Assembly: GCA_009927565.1 (NCBI GenBank)
Contig: RFMT01000383.1
Coordinates: 1 to 6,547 of the forward strand
Length of the DNA stretch: 6,547 bases
DNA from: Acidimicrobiia bacterium
GTDB taxonomy: Bacteria; Actinomycetota; Acidimicrobiia; Acidimicrobiales; Ilumatobacteraceae
Reading direction: 5' to 3'
A program made the translations under genes and the position numbers. This document shows, in pieces, positions 1-6,038 of this stretch (within the stretch, counting starts at the first letter, position 1; every line of letters starts with the position of its first letter). The notes beneath the pieces are model-generated. The model had not been told where the DNA came from and did no database searches. It saw only the letters and a program-made list of their open reading frames with translations.

Positions 1-1
1 G

Positions 2-166
2 ATGGTTGCAACTGTCTCGACTTTGCCTGCGTGGACACGAATTCCGTTACGGGTTGGCTATCTGCCAATCATCGAACAAGTTATTTTTCGACCACTTGGC
101 TATCTAATGACCAGTGCCATCCGCTGGATAACAAGCACGCCAATCGATAAATCAAGTAACTCGTGA
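2..166 (+). CDS. 3' end of an unidentified gene (C-terminal 54 residues)
   Basis: A reading frame open from the left edge ends at TGA 164-166. It gives a plausible protein C-terminus of 54 residues, rich in Leu, Ile, Pro and Arg, with a stretch reading LPAWTRIPLRVGYLPIIEQ followed by a segment alternating hydrophobic residues and arginine, and a polar tail. The ATG at 2-4 is probably internal, because the frame is still open at the window edge. The proline/tryptophan/arginine pattern vaguely recalls the C-termini of the MpaB/DUF2236 oxygenase family, but this is a weak impression and not an assignment. The gene converges on kynureninase and its last 15 bp overlap that gene's 3' end. Frame 1 is also open to 150 but reads as an unnatural Cys/His/Asn-rich peptide, so frame 2 was chosen. 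Confidence 0.5.
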   Translation: MVATVSTLPAWTRIPLRVGYLPIIEQVIFRPLGYLMTSAIRWITSTPIDKSSNS

Positions 167-1420
167 AGAGACTTCGGTGATCTCAAGATATTTTTTTGAT
201 GAAACTAATTCTCGTATTCTCTCGAACCCATCAAATACTTCGACGTAACTAGTTGCTAACGGCGAAACCGCCAACCTGATGCAATCAGGCTGCCGATAAT
301 CGCCGATTACATTTGCAAAAATTCTCATCGCCTCAGAAATCTGGCGGGCATGTTTGTGACGGACAGAGATATGACCACCACGACGATTTGAATCGCGCGG
401 CGTGACGACAGAAAAGCCGAGAGGCGCTAGCCATGCATCGTGCAGTGCAATCATCAGGTCGGTGCCGATTGCGGCCTTTTTTGCAATGGCCACCAGACCT
501 GCGCGCTCGATCATCGAAATTGCAGTCTCCACACATCGCATGCCGATAATGCTCGGGCTAGCGATTTGAAAACCTCGCATGCCATGCGCACGATCAAAAT
601 CTTGACCCATTGCAAATTGATCACGCTGGGCAAACCATCCTTGAATCGGCACCTGCAACTCGGACTGCATTGGTTTGCTTACGTATAGCCACGCAGGAGA
701 GCCTGGCCCTGAGTTGCAATATTTATATGTACACCCAACGGCCAAATCAACTTTGTCACGTTCAAACTGCATCGGTACAACGCCAACAGCATGACTAGCG
801 TCCCAAACAAAAAGTGCACCCGCATCGCGGGTGAGTTGAGTCAATTTAGCGACGTCGTGTAAAACACCAGACCGATATTGGATAACCGACAAAGAAACGA
901 GCGCGACATCGTCATTGAGTACGGCACTAAGTGCTTCTGGTGAGACATACTCTTCACCTGCATCGTCGTTGATCAACACAAGCTTCAAGCCGCGTTGCTC
1001 ACAGATTCCTTCCAAAATGTAGCGATCAGTCGGAAAGTTTGCCGTATCGGTGATGACTGTTTTGCGATTTGGTTTGGCCGCGACCGCAGCGCTGCACAGT
1101 TGAAAAAAATTTACACTCGTCGTATCGACGCAAAGTGTTTGACCTGCCGAAACACCAAAAGTTGCACGACCAACCAGATCTCCGACAGTCTGTGCCTCGT
1201 CTATCCAATCCGACCAACCAGTTACGAGTTTTGTGCCCCACTCATCTCGTAAATAGTCTTCGACAACTTTTGCTGTTGCCTTAGGCATACGACCAAGCGA
1301 ATTGCCATCAAGGTAACTGAGTTGCGGATCTGCAATGACAAACTCATCACGAAAAGCAAATAAAGGGTCTGTTGCATCAAGTTCTTCGGCGTAACTTCGC
1401 GAAGTTAAATCGTTTGGCAT
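152..1420 (-). CDS. kynU: Kynureninase (EC 3.7.1.3)
   Basis: This cytosolic, PLP-dependent fold-type I enzyme of 422 aa cleaves L-kynurenine to anthranilate and L-alanine, and often also 3-hydroxykynurenine to 3-hydroxyanthranilate. Family marks are visible in order: YLDGNSLG (37-43), the FPTD loop (129-132), QYRSG (181-185), the WDASHAVG segment (206-213) whose Asp207 should contact the PLP pyridine nitrogen, and TYKYCNSGPGSP (231-242), where Lys233 is the expected Schiff-base lysine. GWFAQRDQF (261-269) and FQIASPS (284-290) match the substrate/PLP-phosphate region; the latter is usually closer to a GTPP form. Length is normal. The ATG at 1420-1418 is the only nearby start; family similarity begins about residue 11 (LDATD at 14-18). 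A GGTGAG lies 3 nt upstream. It is divergent from the tryptophan dioxygenase gene, whose product feeds its substrate through a formamidase not found here. The 3' end overlaps the convergent neighbour. Confidence 0.96.
   Translation of the reverse strand: MPNDLTSRSYAEELDATDPLFAFRDEFVIADPQLSYLDGNSLGRMPKATAKVVEDYLRDEWGTKLVTGWSDWIDEAQTVGDLVGRATFGVSAGQTLCVDTTSVNFFQLCSAAVAAKPNRKTVITDTANFPTDRYILEGICEQRGLKLVLINDDAGEEYVSPEALSAVLNDDVALVSLSVIQYRSGVLHDVAKLTQLTRDAGALFVWDASHAVGVVPMQFERDKVDLAVGCTYKYCNSGPGSPAWLYVSKPMQSELQVPIQGWFAQRDQFAMGQDFDRAHGMRGFQIASPSIIGMRCVETAISMIERAGLVAIAKKAAIGTDLMIALHDAWLAPLGFSVVTPRDSNRRGGHISVRHKHARQISEAMRIFANVIGDYRQPDCIRLAVSPLATSYVEVFDGFERIRELVSSKKYLEITEVSSRVT
1392..1407. promoter_or_regulatory. 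Perfect 16-bp palindrome, candidate operator of the divergent kynU/tdo pair
   Basis: TAACTTCGCGAAGTTA equals its own reverse complement over all 16 bases; the next outer pair (1391 G, 1408 A) does not match. It covers codons 5-10 of kynU, ahead of the conserved part of that protein, and ends 26 bp before the tdo start codon. Since only 13 bp separate the two start codons, the control region must lie in coding sequence, which is where this element sits. A symmetric 16-mer suits a dimeric helix-turn-helix regulator. The inner TTCGCGAA occurs at least twice more in genes of this window (1801-1808, 3583-3590), so only the full 16-mer is informative. No regulator gene is present. Operator function is inference. 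Confidence 0.45.
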
Positions 1421-1423
1421 ACG

Positions 1424-1429
1424 CTCACC
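1424..1429 (-). promoter_or_regulatory. Possible ribosome binding site of kynU
   Basis: Read on the minus strand, the 13-bp gap between the divergent start codons contains GGTGAG, complementary to the 16S anti-SD core, 3 nt before the kynU ATG. The spacing is shorter than the usual 5-9 nt. If functional, it requires the kynU transcript to start upstream, inside the 5' end of the tdo coding sequence. No equivalent purine-rich site precedes tdo. Confidence 0.35.
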
Positions 1430-1433
1430 GTAT

Positions 1434-2249
1434 ATGAATTCTGGGGTAAACGCTAAAAAATTTGAGCCTTCGCTTACCTATTCGTCCTACTTGAAAATTG
1501 ACGAATTATTGCAATTGCAAAAGCCGCGATCCACTGGACCAGAGCATGATGAGATGCTCTTCATAATTGTTCACCAGACATACGAACTGTGGTTTAAGTG
1601 TGTTTTGCACGAGCTCTCCCGCGTTCAGCAATTGCTTGAACTTGGCGATACACATGCTTCATTGCCGGTGCTTGGCCGCGTCCGCACAATTTTTAAAGTT
1701 TTGGTAAGTCAAGTTGACATTTTAGAAACAATGACGCCTCTGCAATTCAATTCTTTTCGTGACCGACTTGAAGCAGCCAGCGGATTTCAATCAGTTCAAT
1801 TTCGCGAACTCGAAGCCGTCCTCGGCAGGCGCGACCACTCGATGATTGACCACCTCGAACCAAACAGCGAACCGCAACTCAGAGTTCAGAGTGCGATGAA
1901 CCGACCAGCACTATTCGACTCGGTATTGGTTTATTTGGTTAAACGCAACCACAAGATGCCAATTGAAATTATGCAACGCAATTTCAGCGAGTCCTATTCG
2001 GCCAATGAACTTGTGCAAGAGTCATTGGCTGACGCATACCGAAATGATCCTGAGGCAGCAATGCTTCTCGAGCGACTGATTGATATCGATGAAGGCCTTC
2101 AAGAGTGGAGATATCGCCATGTGAAAATGGTCGAACGCACCATTGGCATGAAACAAGGCACCGGAGGTTCAAGTGGCGCAGCATATTTGACCTCAACCTT
2201 GTTTAAGCCAATTTTCCCCGACCTTTGGGCGGTTCGTTCGCGCTTTTAG
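1434..2249 (+). CDS. kynA: Tryptophan 2,3-dioxygenase (EC 1.13.11.11)
   Basis: This heme-dependent dioxygenase of 271 aa opens the indole ring of L-tryptophan to N-formyl-L-kynurenine, the first step of the kynurenine pathway; the family acts as a cytosolic tetramer. Visible marks are LTYSSYLKIDELLQLQ (14-29), HDEMLFIIVHQTYELWFK (38-55) with His47 at the distal substrate-contacting position, SFRDRLEAASGFQS (107-120) with Arg109 expected to bind the tryptophan carboxylate, WRYRHVKMVERTIG (225-238) with His229 as the proximal heme ligand, and the QGTGGSSG loop (241-248). Alignment is from memory of the Xanthomonas enzyme (His55, Arg117, His240). Length is normal for bacteria. ATG 1434 is the only start possible: the frame has a stop at 1392-1394 and no other ATG, GTG or TTG before it. 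No SD is seen, so a leaderless or SD-independent start is likely. It heads a five-gene, same-strand run. Confidence 0.96.
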   Translation: MNSGVNAKKFEPSLTYSSYLKIDELLQLQKPRSTGPEHDEMLFIIVHQTYELWFKCVLHELSRVQQLLELGDTHASLPVLGRVRTIFKVLVSQVDILETMTPLQFNSFRDRLEAASGFQSVQFRELEAVLGRRDHSMIDHLEPNSEPQLRVQSAMNRPALFDSVLVYLVKRNHKMPIEIMQRNFSESYSANELVQESLADAYRNDPEAAMLLERLIDIDEGLQEWRYRHVKMVERTIGMKQGTGGSSGAAYLTSTLFKPIFPDLWAVRSRF

Positions 2250-2292
2250 GACTTCGTCTCGCACATTCATAGATCAGTAGCGTTGTCAACCA

Positions 2293-2682
2293 ATGGGCAC
2301 CGTTCGTCGTCATGTTTTTGTCGAGTGCAACGCCGACAAAGTATGGTCGTTCGTTGGCGCGCCCGAACGCTTGCACGAATGGTTTCCGATCAACGAATGT
2401 CGCGTCAAAGGCAACAAGCGATGGATAACTTTGGCTGCGGGCATTATTTTCGAGGAAGACATAGTCACACTCGACCACGATTTGCGCAGATTTCAATACA
2501 AAATTGTAAATAACTCGCTGATCAAGTTTCATCTCGGCACGGTTGATGTAATCCCCGACGGTGACAAAAGATGTTTAGTGATGTATTCAACCGACATGGA
2601 TCCCGAGGTGTTGGCATTGCCGATTGCTGGCGCGGCAAGTCTCGGTCTCGAAAAAGTCAAGCAAATGTTCGACGGTAAATAA
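2293..2682 (+). CDS. SRPBCC-fold (START/polyketide-cyclase-like) small protein
   Basis: This soluble 129-aa protein has the pattern of the SRPBCC superfamily, helix-grip proteins with a deep hydrophobic ligand cavity. The N-terminal beta strand (RRHVFVECNADKVWSFV, 5-21) runs into the amphipathic helix with VWSFVGAPERLHEWFP (17-32). Then come KRWITLAAGIIFEEDIVTLDHD (42-63), the typical glycine-containing strand and 'E-x-x-x-x-x-D' turn, a central YKIVNNSL (69-76) and a C-terminal helix (about 108-127). There is no signal peptide or membrane segment. Members range from ligand carriers to cyclases and aromatases, so the reaction cannot be named. ATG 2293 is the only start: the frame has a stop at 2278-2280. 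It lies 43 bp after tdo and 2 bp before the sulfatase gene, suggesting translational coupling with the latter. It is not a kynurenine formamidase. Confidence 0.82.
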   Translation: MGTVRRHVFVECNADKVWSFVGAPERLHEWFPINECRVKGNKRWITLAAGIIFEEDIVTLDHDLRRFQYKIVNNSLIKFHLGTVDVIPDGDKRCLVMYSTDMDPEVLALPIAGAASLGLEKVKQMFDGK

Positions 2683-2684
2683 TT

Positions 2685-4235
2685 ATGGGTCGCAAAATTT
2701 TATTTATTACCACCGATCAGCAGCGTTACGATGCACTTGGCTGCAACGGTGGCACGATTGCGCGCACACCGAATATTGATGCGCTCAGCAAATTTGGCAT
2801 CACTTTTGATCGTGCGCATCCACAAAATGTCGTATGTATGCCATCGCGTAGCACGATGATCACTGGTCAACATGTCAGTACGCATGGCGTATGGATGAAC
2901 GGCGTTCCATTGCCAGAGGATGCACCGAGCATTGCCAGCGATCTGCGCCGCGCCGGTTATACGACGGCGTTGATCGGTAAGGCTCATTTCGAGCCACTGC
3001 TAGATCCGTTCTTAAGATTCACCGAAAATCGAATCGGCAACCAACGGAAGACAATCGACAACCCCAGTGACCCGCATCGCGGCTTTGATCACATGGAATT
3101 ATCAACACATGGCGCAGTCGGGCAACTGCATTATTCAAATTGGATGCGCGACAATCACCCCGAAGCAATAGCTGGTTATTACAGCGTTCTAGATCACGAG
3201 TTACAAGTAAACGCCGAAGGCGGTGGCGACACAAACGCTCCGCAAATAAAGGTCAATCCAATTCCGACAGAGTGGTATCACACGAATTGGGTTGCTCAAC
3301 AAACCATCAACTGGTTGAATTCTCTGCCCGCAGACAAAGATTGGTTTTGTTGGATGAGTTTTCCCGATCCACATCACCCGTGGGATCCACCGGCATCAGA
3401 ACTGCACCGAGTGCCATGGCGCGAAGTCGATCTTCCGAGTGGCTACATCGATGACAAAGCAAAACGCGAAAAAATTATTGACGACAAGCTACGCCACTGG
3501 CGTGGTTGGTATGACGGAACATTTGTTTCAAATTACGAAGCACCAGCCAAATGGGTGCCGGCATCGCTAACGGCTGATCAAGTTCGCGAAGTAAATGCTT
3601 TCACCCACGTCGAAAACGAACTAATTGACGACGCAATTGGCAACGTGCTCAAGGCGATAAATGCGCGCGGTTGGTCGAGTGACCTAGACGTAATTTACAC
3701 GACAGACCATGGTGAGTTTCAGGGCGACTTCGGCTTGTTGTTCAAGGGTCCATATCACGTTGATTCTTTAATGCGTCTGCCCCTCATTTGGCGACCGGCA
3801 CCGAGCGCAAAGACCGCCCCAGCACGAGTGAGCGCACCAGTAGGTTTAGTTTCATTGGCTGCAACATTTGCTCATATTGCCGGCATTGAAAGACCGAAAT
3901 ATACCGAGGCACCGCGGTTGCCAACATCTAACGAGGATGCAACAATTCTGGGCCACGAACGCGTGCTTACAGAATGGGACAGCGTGCTATTTGGAAAGAT
4001 CGTGCATCTGCGCACGATTTGCCGCGATAACTGGGTTTGCACTGCCGCACTTGACGGCACGATGAACAAGTTCGGGGAAGGCGAACTTTACGATTTGGCA
4101 AACGATCCGCTACAGCATGTAAATCGCTGGAGCGATGAATCAGTTCAGGCCCTGCGCGACGACTTGCTTTCTGACTTATGGGCCAACCTGCCAGAACAAG
4201 TATTGCCTCTGCGCAATATGGACGCCCCTGTTTAA
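2685..4235 (+). CDS. Formylglycine-dependent sulfatase (type I sulfatase family)
   Basis: This 516-aa alkaline-phosphatase-superfamily hydrolase most likely cleaves a sulfate ester, though some relatives act on phosphonate or phosphate esters. The N-terminus ILFITTDQQRYDALG (5-19) carries metal-binding Asp11. CMPSRSTMITG (51-61) is the CxPSR signature in which Cys51 is converted to formylglycine, with Arg55 supporting it. IGKAHFEP (97-104) gives Lys99 and His101; SFPDPHHPWDPP (225-236) supplies His231; TTDHGEFQGDFGLLFKGPY (339-357) supplies Asp341, His342 and Lys354. The tail GELYDLANDPLQHVNRW (466-482) is typical of the family. DQ rather than DD at 11-12 recalls the choline-sulfatase and phosphonate monoester hydrolase branch. 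No signal peptide is visible, so a cytosolic site is expected. Substrate is unknown. No formylglycine-generating enzyme is in the window. It starts 2 bp after the SRPBCC gene. Confidence 0.92.
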   Translation: MGRKILFITTDQQRYDALGCNGGTIARTPNIDALSKFGITFDRAHPQNVVCMPSRSTMITGQHVSTHGVWMNGVPLPEDAPSIASDLRRAGYTTALIGKAHFEPLLDPFLRFTENRIGNQRKTIDNPSDPHRGFDHMELSTHGAVGQLHYSNWMRDNHPEAIAGYYSVLDHELQVNAEGGGDTNAPQIKVNPIPTEWYHTNWVAQQTINWLNSLPADKDWFCWMSFPDPHHPWDPPASELHRVPWREVDLPSGYIDDKAKREKIIDDKLRHWRGWYDGTFVSNYEAPAKWVPASLTADQVREVNAFTHVENELIDDAIGNVLKAINARGWSSDLDVIYTTDHGEFQGDFGLLFKGPYHVDSLMRLPLIWRPAPSAKTAPARVSAPVGLVSLAATFAHIAGIERPKYTEAPRLPTSNEDATILGHERVLTEWDSVLFGKIVHLRTICRDNWVCTAALDGTMNKFGEGELYDLANDPLQHVNRWSDESVQALRDDLLSDLWANLPEQVLPLRNMDAPV

Positions 4236-4252
4236 CGATTAATCTTCAAAAC

Positions 4253-5158
4253 ATGGAAGTCGGATTTATTGGACTCGGCAATATGGGTTTACCGATGTGC
4301 AAACGATTGCTTGCGGCTGATAACCAAGTAAAAGTCTTCGACATAGCTACGCAGAATGTGAACAGCGCAATCGACCACGGTGCGATCGCTGCGAACTCGG
4401 CAGCCGATTGTGCAACTCACGTTGATTTTTTATTTACATCTCTGCCTAAACCAGAGCACGTAAAAGAAGTTATGGTTGAAAACTCTGCGCTACAAATGCT
4501 TAAATCCGGCGCAATTTGGATTGACCTGACAACCAACCGAAAAGAACTTGTAATTGAACTTGCGAGCAAAGCGCCAAAAGGCGTCAAAGTTTTAGACTCA
4601 CCAGTCACTGGCGCCGTCGATGGTGCGAGAAACGGCAGATTGACTCTTTTTGTGGGCGGTGACAAATCTTCTTTTGATCAAGTTTCTCCGCTGCTAGCAA
4701 ATCTCGGAAAAGCAATTCATTGTGGTCCTCTTGGTTCAGGCAACGTTGTAAAACTTGTGACAAATCAACTTTGGTTCATTGCGGCAGCCGCGATTGGCGA
4801 AGGTTTTGCAACTGGCATCGCCAACGGAGTCGAACTCGGCACACTGTGGAGCGCGATCAAAGACAGTGTCGGCGACAGTTTTGTCGCGCGTCACGACGCA
4901 CCTTCGATTTTCGCCGGCCACTATGACCCATCATTTTCACTCGAACTTTGTCTTAAAGACTTGGGACTTATCAGCGAACTAGGTAAGCAGGTCGGCGCTG
5001 AACTTCCGATGACCGCAGCCGCTGTTTCTGCATTCAAGACTGCTCGAGACCGATATGGAGCCAGCGCCGCAGAGTTGCATGTTGCCAAAAGAATTGAAGA
5101 CGATGCGAATCTCTCGATGCGACTTGAAGGTGATTGGACGCCGCCATGGGAAGCGTAG
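4253..5158 (+). CDS. NAD(P)-dependent oxidoreductase, 3-hydroxyisobutyrate dehydrogenase family
   Basis: This 301-aa cytosolic enzyme belongs to the beta-hydroxyacid dehydrogenase family (3-hydroxyisobutyrate, tartronate-semialdehyde, glyoxylate/succinic-semialdehyde reductases), which interconverts hydroxyacids and semialdehydes. The Rossmann loop is GFIGLGNMGLPM (4-15). LPKPEHV (64-70) is the cofactor-binding turn. DSPVTGAVDGARNGRLTLFVGG (115-136) is the substrate loop, and GSGNVVKLVTNQ (161-172) holds catalytic Lys167 and Asn171. KDLGLISELGKQVGAELPMT (235-254) is the conserved C-terminal helix region. The usual PVSGG reads PVTGA, placing Thr119 where Ser is common, so a non-classical substrate is possible. 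The frame is open back to an ATG at 4178, but those 25 residues lie within the sulfatase gene and precede the canonical MEVGFIGLGNMG start, so ATG 4253 was chosen. It starts 17 bp after the sulfatase stop, with no SD. Confidence 0.93.
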   Translation: MEVGFIGLGNMGLPMCKRLLAADNQVKVFDIATQNVNSAIDHGAIAANSAADCATHVDFLFTSLPKPEHVKEVMVENSALQMLKSGAIWIDLTTNRKELVIELASKAPKGVKVLDSPVTGAVDGARNGRLTLFVGGDKSSFDQVSPLLANLGKAIHCGPLGSGNVVKLVTNQLWFIAAAAIGEGFATGIANGVELGTLWSAIKDSVGDSFVARHDAPSIFAGHYDPSFSLELCLKDLGLISELGKQVGAELPMTAAAVSAFKTARDRYGASAAELHVAKRIEDDANLSMRLEGDWTPPWEA

Positions 5159-5171
5159 AACAATTCTGAAT

Positions 5172-6038
5172 ATGGCACGACAATATCGAATTGATGACCT
5201 TGTCGACTTTGCGAAATATCCATTAGATCAACCGAACAGCGTTGCCTACAACAGTGCCGTCGCCGACGCACGCACGCAACTTCAAGATGACGGTTGCGCA
5301 GTAATCAAAAATTTATTGCGTCCTACTGCAGTGAGGATAATTAGTCAAGAAATAGTCGAGAGAAAATCAAAGACTCATTTTTCGACTACGAAGATGAACC
5401 CATATTTTCACTCTGTGAAAAATCCTGATTATCCAGAGCATCATCCGGTCAACACGTTCATCGAACGCTCAAGTGGTTTTATCCCGGGTGATTCATGGAA
5501 TTCGTCGCTGGCGATCGATGTATTGTTTCGCAGTGACCTATTGACCAATTTCATTCGTGATTCGCTCGAGACTGAAGCAATCCACTGCTATGCCGACCCG
5601 CTGGCGGGCTTGACAGCCAACATTCTTGATCCGGGACAACAATTTGCCTGGCATTTTGACACAAATGAGTTTGCCGTTACGGCGATGATCGACGAGGCGG
5701 ACGACGGTGGCCTTTTCCAATATGTCCCGATGATTCGCAACCCCGACGATGAGGCTTTTGAAAAGATCCAGCACGTTCTTGACGGCAACCATGAGACTGT
5801 CAAGACACTCGAACTTCGCGCAGGAGACCTGCAAATATTTCGAGGTCGTCATTCACTGCACAGAGTGACGCGAGTGCCAGAAACGTCAAAACCCCGCCAC
5901 GCAGCAATTTTTGCCTACACGGCCGAACCCGGAGTCATCGGTCGGGTCGAACGCACGAAACAACTTTTCGGTCGAGTTTTGCCTGCACACGAAGAAGCCG
6001 AGCGACAACGCGTGCGCACAGATCAATTAATTGATTAG
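5172..6038 (+). CDS. Fe(II)/2-oxoglutarate-dependent oxygenase, HalD/BesD-like family
   Basis: This soluble protein of 288 aa has a cupin-type Fe/2OG core. WHFDTNEFAVT (160-170) gives His161 and Asp163 of the iron triad. RGRHSLHRVTRV (224-235) gives the distal ligand, most likely His230, and Arg242 (PRHAAIFAY) is placed to hold 2-oxoglutarate. GGLFQYVPMIRNPDDEAF (179-196), LELRAGDLQIFRGR (213-226) and the C-terminal ERTKQLFGRVLPAHEEAER (260-278) resemble proteins annotated as the HalD/BesD family, as I recall them. Characterised members hydroxylate or chlorinate free amino acids. The chlorinating ones have Gly in place of the iron-binding Asp; here Asp is kept, so hydroxylation is predicted. 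Substrate is unknown. ATG 5172 was chosen over an in-frame ATG at 5055 because the extra 39 residues would lie within the dehydrogenase gene and look unstructured. The gap to that gene is 13 bp; the 3' end overlaps the convergent deiminase by 4 bp. Confidence 0.85.
   Translation: MARQYRIDDLVDFAKYPLDQPNSVAYNSAVADARTQLQDDGCAVIKNLLRPTAVRIISQEIVERKSKTHFSTTKMNPYFHSVKNPDYPEHHPVNTFIERSSGFIPGDSWNSSLAIDVLFRSDLLTNFIRDSLETEAIHCYADPLAGLTANILDPGQQFAWHFDTNEFAVTAMIDEADDGGLFQYVPMIRNPDDEAFEKIQHVLDGNHETVKTLELRAGDLQIFRGRHSLHRVTRVPETSKPRHAAIFAYTAEPGVIGRVERTKQLFGRVLPAHEEAERQRVRTDQLID

Noticed and set aside
1..150. Open frame 1 at the left edge (ends TAA 148-150)
   Set aside because: The peptide is rich in Cys, Asn, Thr and His and looks non-coding; frame 2 across the same bases gives a more natural protein sequence.
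1405..1410. TTAAAT as a -10 box for tdo
   Set aside because: It matches only four of six consensus bases, has no convincing -35 partner 16-18 bp upstream, and overlaps the palindrome; too weak to list as a promoter.
2250..2292. Possible terminator or promoter in the 43-bp gap after tdo
   Set aside because: Only a 3-bp GAC/GTC stem without a T-run and no paired -35/-10 boxes could be found.
2203..2532. Open frame of 109 codons on the minus strand
   Set aside because: It lies opposite the end of tdo and most of the SRPBCC gene, shows no family motif, and the plus-strand proteins account for the region.
3583..3590. TTCGCGAA, same core as the kynU/tdo palindrome (also at 1801-1808)
   Set aside because: Both lie mid-gene, lack the symmetric flanks, and arise from common Arg-Glu codon choices; not taken as operator copies.
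4237..4244. GATTAATC palindrome between sulfatase and dehydrogenase genes
   Set aside because: Eight-base palindromes are frequent by chance, and there is no promoter or terminator context.
4178..4252. N-terminal extension of the dehydrogenase to ATG 4178
   Set aside because: It would overlap the sulfatase gene by 58 bp in another frame and precede the canonical Rossmann start found at ATG 4253.
5055..5171. N-terminal extension of the Fe/2OG oxygenase to ATG 5055
   Set aside because: The 39 added residues are Arg/Lys-rich shadow sequence of the dehydrogenase gene; ATG 5172 gives a natural N-terminus and gap.
4921..5271. Open frame of 116 codons on the minus strand
   Set aside because: It is antisense to the dehydrogenase 3' end and the oxygenase 5' end, Ser/Arg/Cys-rich, and has no recognisable domain.
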